From NCBI GenBank assembly GCA_021773175.1, contig JAJFKO010000038.1:124001-188000 (forward strand): 64,000 nt of DNA, in the 5' to 3' direction. The stretch is from Gammaproteobacteria bacterium. GTDB lineage: Bacteria > Pseudomonadota > Gammaproteobacteria > JAJFKO01. The stretch's first letter is position 1; the number at the start of each line of letters is the position of its first letter. A model generated the notes under the pieces. That model was not told the origin of the DNA and did no database searches. It saw only the letters and a list, made by a program, of their open reading frames with translations. The position numbers and the translations under genes were made by a program. Positions 57,967 through 64,000 of the stretch are shown here, piece by piece.

Positions 57967-58725
57967 ATGCAAACCTTATCTCAAGAAGAATTTCAAGAGT
58001 TAACAAAAGATGCCAAAGTTTTGAGGGTCCATCCTCGGCGTGGCGACGTTGTATACCTAACTCCTGAACAAAAGATTTTAAAATTATATCATCGCAAATC
58101 ACATAGCTACTGTCGACATCTTACTCATACTCATACTCAACGTGTACTAAGGAATTATAAAAAATTACAGAAACGCAATATTGATTGTATGCAACCAAGT
58201 GAAGTGTATCGATATATAGATCGCAGTTTTGATGTGGTTATTTACAACTTTAAGCCTGGTACAACCGTACGTGACTTGCTCAAGCAGGGCGATGTCAGTG
58301 TTTTAGATGAGTTGGCGGTCTATATTGCAATGTTGCATAATCATAATATCTATTTCCAAGATGGTCATATGGGCAATTATCTAGTAACAACGGCCCAGCA
58401 ATTTTATTTGCTTGATATTCATTTTATGAAATTTCGTATTGATTTGCGCCGTCGCGCGAAAAACTTAGTGTTTTTATTAACTCATCATGATGATGTGGAG
58501 GACATGCTACGATTTGGTTTACAACGCTTTATTGATCATTACCTAGCTGCAGCCAAACTTTCGTCATGGAAGAGATATATTGTCTTGGCTTATTTACGTC
58601 GTTATCTGCGACAACGTTTACAGACTTTTACTGGTGAAATTGAGCAAAACTTAGAAAAGCAAATTACAGGATTAGGACTTACGATAAACTCTTTAGACGA
58701 GGCAAATAACTTTTCAAAAAGGTAA
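57967..58725 (+). CDS. Kinase-like protein (BUD32/lipopolysaccharide-kinase-like fold), C-terminus supplied by repeat
   Basis: The 252-residue protein, from ATG 57967, shows a small eukaryotic-type kinase pattern. There is a catalytic loop LHNHNIYFQDGHMGNYL near residue 130 (D and N placed as HxDxxxxN) and a metal-binding LLDIHFMKF near 155 in place of DFG. An N-terminal KILKLYHRKS strand carries a candidate Lys. Homologous folds phosphorylate LPS sugars or small molecules. The final 17 residues, from about position 236, are encoded by the inserted repeat element, which also provides the stop, so the native C-terminus is replaced. TTG 57946 is an alternative start; no strong ribosome site was found. 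Confidence 0.7.
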   Translation: MQTLSQEEFQELTKDAKVLRVHPRRGDVVYLTPEQKILKLYHRKSHSYCRHLTHTHTQRVLRNYKKLQKRNIDCMQPSEVYRYIDRSFDVVIYNFKPGTTVRDLLKQGDVSVLDELAVYIAMLHNHNIYFQDGHMGNYLVTTAQQFYLLDIHFMKFRIDLRRRAKNLVFLLTHHDDVEDMLRFGLQRFIDHYLAAAKLSSWKRYIVLAYLRRYLRQRLQTFTGEIEQNLEKQITGLGLTINSLDEANNFSKR

Positions 58726-58796
58726 TGATATGCGTAATACGTGAGGCTTTTTGAAAAGTTATTTAACAAAGTATAGGGAGTTCTGCGTAAGTCCTA
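58673..58796. repeat. MITE-like inverted-repeat element, subtype A, complete copy in reverse orientation
   Basis: 124 bp with perfect 11-bp ends TAGGACTTACG and CGTAAGTCCTA. An inner perfect 18-bp inverted repeat starts AAATAACTTTTCAAAAAG. Its left flank sequence is the complement of the right flank of the copy at 5655, so the two are inverted relative to each other. It overlaps the 3' end of the kinase-like gene. Confidence 0.85.
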
Positions 58797-58823
58797 AGGA
58801 TTTAAAATGATAGGGGAAAGATA

Positions 58824-60206
58824 GTGAGTGAAATACAGATGAATAACGATGATTCAGATGATGAGCATCTGAACGGAACCAAAAAAACGTCACAGTTTGC
58901 GCAAGCAATGGCTAAACCCACGAATATTGCTTTTATAATATGTGGGGTTGCATCCTTATTTTATCTTTATGAATTTTTCTTACGCGTGTCGCCTAGTGTC
59001 ATGGCGAATGAATTAATGGCTGATTTGCATATCCGAGCCCTCGGCTTAGGTACTCTTGCTGCATTTTATTTTTATGGTTATGCTCCGATGCAAATTCCAG
59101 CGGGCCTCATGATTGATCGCTTCGGGCCAAGAAAATTACTTACATTTATGATGTTTTTATGTGCTTTAGGCGCTTTATTGTTTGCTGTTGCACATGGTAT
59201 GGTCTTGGCTTCTATTGGTCGCTTGTTTATGGGCTTTGGTTCTTCTTGTGCCTTTATCGGTGTTTTGGTGCTTATTGCTAGATGGTTTCCTGCTCGCTAT
59301 TTTGCTTTATTTGCTGGTGTTGCTCAGTTAATGGGATCTATGGGGGCAATAGCTGGACAAGCACCACTTTCTGCTGCCGTGAATCATATAGGTTGGCGCT
59401 ATACGATGGTGCTGACCGCTATTATTGGTGGATTCCTAATGTTGCTAATGTGGGCGATAGTGCGAGATCAACCTAAAGGTGGTAAGCAAATCAAATTAAT
59501 GGCCGGTGGGTTAACGGCAGAATTTATGCGTTTGCGACGTGTATTAAAACATAAACAAACATGGGCGATAGGGGCATATGCTTTTTTTATCTGGGCGCCT
59601 ATTAGTATTTTTGCAACATTATGGGGTGTATCTTGCTTGATGGTTTTGTATCATGTCAGCAATGTCGCGGCTTCAGAAATGTCAGCGGCTATTTGGATCG
59701 GTATTGCTGTTGGCAGCCCCTTAATTGGTTGGTTTTCTGATAAGATAGGCTTACGCCGTAATTTAATGTTTTGGTGCGCTGTAATTGGAGTGTTTGCAAC
59801 AGCGAGTATTCTTTATATTCCAGGTTTGCCATTAGTTCTAGTTGTTTTCTGTTTGTTTCTATTTGGCGTTGCTGCATCGGGCCAATCTTTAAGTTTTGCT
59901 GTGGTAACTGATAATGTTAGACCTGCTTATGCAGGAACCGCGATCGGTTTTAATAATATGTCGGTTATTTTAGGGGCTGCATTTTTTCAACCTCTTGTTG
60001 GTTATTTGCTAAGTTTAGAGTGGCATGGTACCTATATTGGGAAAGTTCCCGTATATAGTGCTCATGATTATCAACTAGCATTATTGCTTTTGCCGGTTTG
60101 TTATGTTTGTGCTACTTTCATTGGCAAACACTTTGTTAAAGAAACCTATTGTCGGCCTACTTATAATGATGACGAGCATCCTCAACTACAGGAAGTACAC
60201 CCCTAG
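58824..60206 (+). CDS. MFS transporter, Pht/Fpt-like (phagosomal transporter type), copy 2
   Basis: A 460-residue 12-helix transporter, paralog of the one at 55407: FYLYEFFLRVSPSVMANELM near residue 47, FYFYGYAPMQIPAGLMIDRFGPRK near 80 and GWRYTMVL near 192. GTG 58824 is preceded by AGGGGAAAG. It has an acidic N-terminal extension of about 20 residues. A role in import of an amino acid or similar nutrient is inferred from the family resemblance. It lies upstream of prpC-prpD, which might suggest a propionate-related or branched-chain substrate, but this is weak. Confidence 0.82.
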   Translation: MSEIQMNNDDSDDEHLNGTKKTSQFAQAMAKPTNIAFIICGVASLFYLYEFFLRVSPSVMANELMADLHIRALGLGTLAAFYFYGYAPMQIPAGLMIDRFGPRKLLTFMMFLCALGALLFAVAHGMVLASIGRLFMGFGSSCAFIGVLVLIARWFPARYFALFAGVAQLMGSMGAIAGQAPLSAAVNHIGWRYTMVLTAIIGGFLMLLMWAIVRDQPKGGKQIKLMAGGLTAEFMRLRRVLKHKQTWAIGAYAFFIWAPISIFATLWGVSCLMVLYHVSNVAASEMSAAIWIGIAVGSPLIGWFSDKIGLRRNLMFWCAVIGVFATASILYIPGLPLVLVVFCLFLFGVAASGQSLSFAVVTDNVRPAYAGTAIGFNNMSVILGAAFFQPLVGYLLSLEWHGTYIGKVPVYSAHDYQLALLLLPVCYVCATFIGKHFVKETYCRPTYNDDEHPQLQEVHP

Positions 60207-60289
60207 CGATTCATGTTTAGGGTTTTATCGCGCCGGCATTTAGCATATTGTTTTAAGCGGGACAGTAATATAATCAGGAGAGAGTTACT

Positions 60290-61408
60290 ATGACAGCAAA
60301 AAAAACAGGTGGACTGGCAGGCATTAGCGCTGGAGAGTCTGCAGTTTGTACTGTTGGCCTTGCCGGCAAAGGTTTAAATTATCGAGGTTACTCCATTCAT
60401 GATTTGGCAGAGCATGCTTGTTTTGAAGAAGTTGCTTATCTATTAATTTATGGAAAACTGCCAAATCAAACTGAATTAACAAATTATCAATCGCAACTAC
60501 AAAGTATGCGAAAACTTCCCGATGCATTGTTGCAAGTATTAAAACTAATACCTAAGACCGCGCATCCAATGGATGTGTTACGTACAACGTGTTCTATGTT
60601 AGGAAGTTTAGAGCCAGAAAATAATACTGAAAAACAGAGTCAAATTGCTGATCGTCTATTGGCATGTTTTCCGGGGGCATTAACATATTGGTATCATTTT
60701 CATCGCGGCCAAGAAATTTCAACAGAAACAGAAGAAGAAACTATTGCCGGACACTTTCTACATTTATTGCATGGCAAAAAAGCGGATGCTTTGATTGAGC
60801 GTGCTACCGATGTGTCATTAATTTTATATGCGGAACATGAATTTAACGCTTCTACATTTGCTGCTCGCGTAACAGCAGCAACCCTCTCAGATTTTTATTC
60901 GGCGATCACTTCAGCTATAGGTACCTTGCGTGGACCTTTACATGGTGGCGCGAATGAATTCGCTATGCATTTGATTGAGAAATTTGATAATGCAGCCCAG
61001 GCCGAGCAGGGTGTCGGTGAAATGTTAGTGCGTAAAGATAAAATTATGGGGTTCGGTCACCGTGTTTATACGGTTTCTGACCCACGTTCCGATATCATCA
61101 AATCTTGGGCGGCTAAATTGGCAGAGCAGAATGGCGATACTAAGCTCATGGCTGTATCAAATGCGATTGAAAAGCTAATGTGGGATGAGAAGAAACTATT
61201 TCCAAACTTGGATTTTTATAGTGCGTCGGCTTATCACTTTTGTGGTATTCCGGTTGATATGTATACGCCCGTATTTGTATTTGCTCGTACTGCAGGTTGG
61301 GCTGCACATATTATTGAACAACGTAATAATAATCGTTTGATTCGACCTACGTCTGAATATATCGGACCAGAGCCTCAAACTTATATCGCTCTAGCTGAAC
61401 GAGTATAA
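60290..61408 (+). CDS. prpC: 2-methylcitrate synthase
   Basis: Condenses propionyl-CoA with oxaloacetate in the methylcitrate cycle. The 372-residue protein has [16 protein letters not shown] at the start and [24 protein letters not shown] near 27, typical of PrpC/type II-like citrate synthases. The catalytic residues are in [12 protein letters not shown] (His near 222), [15 protein letters not shown] (His near 262) and [16 protein letters not shown] (Asp near 310). AGGAGAG precedes the ATG. prpD follows after 19 bases. Confidence 0.94.
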   Translation: MTAKKTGGLAGISAGESAVCTVGLAGKGLNYRGYSIHDLAEHACFEEVAYLLIYGKLPNQTELTNYQSQLQSMRKLPDALLQVLKLIPKTAHPMDVLRTTCSMLGSLEPENNTEKQSQIADRLLACFPGALTYWYHFHRGQEISTETEEETIAGHFLHLLHGKKADALIERATDVSLILYAEHEFNASTFAARVTAATLSDFYSAITSAIGTLRGPLHGGANEFAMHLIEKFDNAAQAEQGVGEMLVRKDKIMGFGHRVYTVSDPRSDIIKSWAAKLAEQNGDTKLMAVSNAIEKLMWDEKKLFPNLDFYSASAYHFCGIPVDMYTPVFVFARTAGWAAHIIEQRNNNRLIRPTSEYIGPEPQTYIALAERV

Positions 61409-61427
61409 ATTAATAAAGGAAATTACC

Positions 61428-62876
61428 ATGACTGCAACACAGGCAGATGACAACCGTAAAACAGGTTTTGATCAAGAGTTAATAGATATTATTAATTATG
61501 TTTACGATAGTAAAATCAAAAGCCAAGAAGCATATCAAACTGCACGTTTATGCTTAATGGATACCTTAGGTTGTGGTTTTTTAGCATTACGTTTTCCTGA
61601 GTGTACAAAATTACTTGGTCCTATTGTTCCGGGAACGGTAGTGCCAAATGCGGTGCGTGTGCCAGGAACGCAATTTCAATTAGATCCCATACAAGCGGCA
61701 TTTAATATCGGCACAATGATTCGTTGGTTAGATTTTAATGATACGTGGTTAGCCGCGGAATGGGGGCATCCATCCGATAATTTAGGTGGCATTTTGGCAA
61801 CAGCTGATTATGTTAGTCAATTAAATGTTGCGCATGGTAAAGCAGCATTAACCATTGAGGATGTGCTTACTGCGATGATAAAGGCGCATGAAGTGCAAGG
61901 TTGTCTCGCTCTCGAAAATAGTTTTAACCGTGTCGGGCTTGATCATGTTGTGCTAGTTAAAGTTGCTTCGACAGCGGTGATTTGTCATTTGTTAGGTGCG
62001 AGTAAAGAACAAGCATTAAATGCTTTATCACATGCCTGGTTGGACGGACAAAGTTTACGAACTTATCGACATGCACCGAATGCTGGCTCACGTAAATCTT
62101 GGGCGGCAGGGGATGCAACCAGTCGCGCATTACGTTTAGCGTTAATCGCGATGCAAGGTGAAATGGGCTATCCTAGTGTTTTAACTGCACCGCAATGGGG
62201 TTTTTATGATGTTCTCTTTAAGGGCGAAAAATTTAAAATGCAGCGCCCCTATGGCAATTATGTAATGGAAAATGTTTTATTTAAAATTTCATTTCCTGCT
62301 GAGTTTCATGCGCAAACAGCGGTAGAGTGTGCAGTGCAACTGCATCCACAAATTAAAGATAGGTTGGATAGCATTGAGAAAATTGTTTTAACAACACATG
62401 AATCGGCTATTAGGATCATTAGTAAAACTGGGCCTTTACATAACCCTGCTGATAGAGATCATTGTTTGCAATACATGACAGCGATTGGTTTATTGTTTGG
62501 TGATTTGCGTGCTGAACATTATGAAGATAATGTGGCACAGGATCCACGGATTAATATGTTGCGTGAAAAGATGGTTGTCGTTGAAGATGAACGTTTTAGT
62601 CGCGAGTATCATGAGCCAGATAAACGTTCTATTGCTAATGCCATGCAAATTCATTTTCAAGATGGCAGTAGTACTGAGCAAGTTGTTGTGGAATATCCAA
62701 TCGGCCATCGACGTCGTCGAGCTGAAGGTATTCCTGTGTTAGAAAATAAATTCCAACAAAATTTATTAACTCGATTCCCTAAAGCACAGAGTGCGAACAT
62801 TATGCGAAAATGTCTAAACCATAAAGAACTATTACAAACATCAGTATTAGATTTTGTAGAAATGCTGGTAATATAA
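61428..62876 (+). CDS. prpD: 2-methylcitrate dehydratase
   Basis: Dehydrates 2-methylcitrate to 2-methyl-cis-aconitate. The 482-residue MmgE/PrpD protein has [16 protein letters not shown] near 40, [29 protein letters not shown] near 100 (the conserved active-site region) and [12 protein letters not shown] near 163. [30 protein letters not shown] lies near 205. It is co-transcribed with prpC. The methylisocitrate lyase gene prpB, which normally belongs to the operon, is not in the window. Confidence 0.94.
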   Translation: MTATQADDNRKTGFDQELIDIINYVYDSKIKSQEAYQTARLCLMDTLGCGFLALRFPECTKLLGPIVPGTVVPNAVRVPGTQFQLDPIQAAFNIGTMIRWLDFNDTWLAAEWGHPSDNLGGILATADYVSQLNVAHGKAALTIEDVLTAMIKAHEVQGCLALENSFNRVGLDHVVLVKVASTAVICHLLGASKEQALNALSHAWLDGQSLRTYRHAPNAGSRKSWAAGDATSRALRLALIAMQGEMGYPSVLTAPQWGFYDVLFKGEKFKMQRPYGNYVMENVLFKISFPAEFHAQTAVECAVQLHPQIKDRLDSIEKIVLTTHESAIRIISKTGPLHNPADRDHCLQYMTAIGLLFGDLRAEHYEDNVAQDPRINMLREKMVVVEDERFSREYHEPDKRSIANAMQIHFQDGSSTEQVVVEYPIGHRRRRAEGIPVLENKFQQNLLTRFPKAQSANIMRKCLNHKELLQTSVLDFVEMLVI

Positions 62877-62912
62877 ATAGGTCGCATCCCCTAAATCTAT
62901 GAGGAAATAATT

Positions 62913-63920
62913 ATGACGGTATTGCATATTACGAATGGTGATAATGCAGTTGATTTACTGCGTGAGGCACGTGATGTACATGGCGATATTATTGCTTGGC
63001 GTGATGTTTTATATGAAGGGCCAGTACCCGCAAACTTTGATTTAGATGCGTTAAGCCAGCAACGTATTCAATATCTGTGTAATACCTATGGACATGAACA
63101 TGGTGTTATAGCTAAAGACTTTATAGACCGAGATACTTGCCTTAAACATTATCAAAATTACTCAGAAATTGTTTTATGGTTTGAACATGATTTGTATGAT
63201 CAATTACAATTATTGCAAATTTTAGCGTGGTTTGCCGCATGTGAACCTACAACTATTCAGAATAAATTAACGCTAATATGTATTAATAAGCATGCTGAAG
63301 TGACACCTTTTTTAGGATTAGGGCAACTATCTAGTCCTCAAATTAATGCCTTGTTATCGACAGGGAAAATCGTTGGCAGAGATGTTCTTGAATTAGCTCG
63401 TCAAGCATGGCAAGCATTTACTAGTGATAAACCTCAAGATCTTGTAACTCTTCTGCAGACAGCGGATTTAGCCGTGATGCCATTTCTGAAGAATGCGTTA
63501 TTGCGTCATTTAAGTGAGTTTCCTGATAAAGAAAATGGTTTGAGTTTCACTGAGCATTTTATTTTGCAACAAGTTGAAGTTGGCAATGAGTATGCTTCGA
63601 CTATTTTTACGGACTTACCTGAATATGAGGCTGATTATTATATGGGCCTTGGTGATGTAGGCTTCTGGCAAATATTGAATGGTTTGATTGCAACGGATGC
63701 GCCATTATTAATGTGGCAAGAGAGTAGTGATATTCCCCATGATATGTTTGCAAGCCAAGGCCATGTTTTACAGTTAACACAACTTGCAAAAGATATTTTG
63801 GCAGGCAACTCAATTTGGCAGCAGCATCATCAATATAATCGCTGGCATGGCGGTACTCATGTAAACAATAATAACTTATGGTTATGGGATGCTAAGCAAC
63901 AGTTATTATTGAGAAATTAA
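62913..63920 (+). CDS. DUF1835 domain protein
   Basis: The 335-residue protein begins TVLHITNGDNAVDLLREA and has IIAWRDVLYEGPVP near 27 and EIVLWFEHDLYDQLQLLQIL near 85, which define DUF1835. Family members are sometimes annotated near sigma factors, but no function is established. The C-terminal half is unassigned and may include a winged-helix-like region. AGGAAATAATT before the ATG supports the start. It follows prpD by 36 bases and may be read from the same transcript. Confidence 0.8.
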   Translation: MTVLHITNGDNAVDLLREARDVHGDIIAWRDVLYEGPVPANFDLDALSQQRIQYLCNTYGHEHGVIAKDFIDRDTCLKHYQNYSEIVLWFEHDLYDQLQLLQILAWFAACEPTTIQNKLTLICINKHAEVTPFLGLGQLSSPQINALLSTGKIVGRDVLELARQAWQAFTSDKPQDLVTLLQTADLAVMPFLKNALLRHLSEFPDKENGLSFTEHFILQQVEVGNEYASTIFTDLPEYEADYYMGLGDVGFWQILNGLIATDAPLLMWQESSDIPHDMFASQGHVLQLTQLAKDILAGNSIWQQHHQYNRWHGGTHVNNNNLWLWDAKQQLLLRN

Positions 63921-63994
63921 AGATGTAGCAATATCTCTAACTTGCGTATTAAAATTATTCAACTAAAGTAAAATGAAAGAACATCTCAATATGA

Positions 63995-64000
63995 TAGGAC
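63995..64000. repeat. Possible start of another TAGGACTTACG repeat, cut by the window end
   Basis: The last six bases are TAGGAC, the first bases of the MITE-like element, in an intergenic position. Only the following sequence could confirm it. The remaining 74 bases after the DUF1835 gene show nothing recognisable. Confidence 0.25.

Overview
The window reads as a chromosomal segment of an AT-rich, intracellular-type gammaproteobacterium, most likely in the order Legionellales. The support is an LbtU-family siderophore porin, two transporters resembling the Legionella/Francisella phagosomal MFS proteins, the surE-nlpD-rpoS order, a PmrA-box-like element before a gene of unknown type, and several large orphan proteins that look like secreted effectors. 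The genus cannot be fixed from the sequence. No rRNA, tRNA, CRISPR array, phage or intact transposase was seen.

Layout. Bases 1-5.7 kb hold housekeeping genes: the end of etfA, ald, a YiiX-like cysteine hydrolase behind purB, a CDP-alcohol phosphotransferase and an MFS exporter. 5.8-10.8 kb is an accessory island with two tandem paralogs of an unknown membrane-associated family. 10.9-15.3 kb encodes a heavy-metal RND pump and its adaptor. 15.4-18.3 kb is surE-nlpD-rpoS. 18.5-22 kb carries an aminotransferase, an orphan helical protein and a CBS-domain protein. 22.1-24.2 kb is htpG with a clear sigma-32 promoter.

24.2-42.5 kb is a surface-polysaccharide locus: manC, gmd, rmd, an ABC exporter pair (wzm/wzt), two giant two-domain GT4 glycosyltransferases, a single GT4 enzyme, an FkbM methyltransferase, a JmjC/cupin protein, wecA and ugd. 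The set resembles loci that make a GDP-D-rhamnose-derived O-polysaccharide exported by an ABC transporter. The permease gene has an in-frame amber codon near its start.

42.5-47.3 kb pairs homogentisate dioxygenase with a divergent aromatic amino-acid permease. The permease is preceded by a promoter and a 34-codon leader peptide ending in a run of aromatic and Cys codons, which looks like an undescribed attenuation or arrest leader. An LbtU porin with a His-rich insert follows. 47.5-53.9 kb is one gene for a roughly 2,120-residue STAND-type NTPase with a very long TPR array. 54-64 kb holds a D,D-carboxypeptidase, a DUF962 protein, two related MFS transporters, a tRNA-dihydrouridine synthase, a small-kinase-like protein, prpC-prpD and a DUF1835 protein.

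Two families of small non-coding inverted repeats are scattered between genes. One has TAGGACTTACG termini, with about seven full or partial copies, and is MITE-like. The other is a 57-58 bp element present twice between convergent genes.
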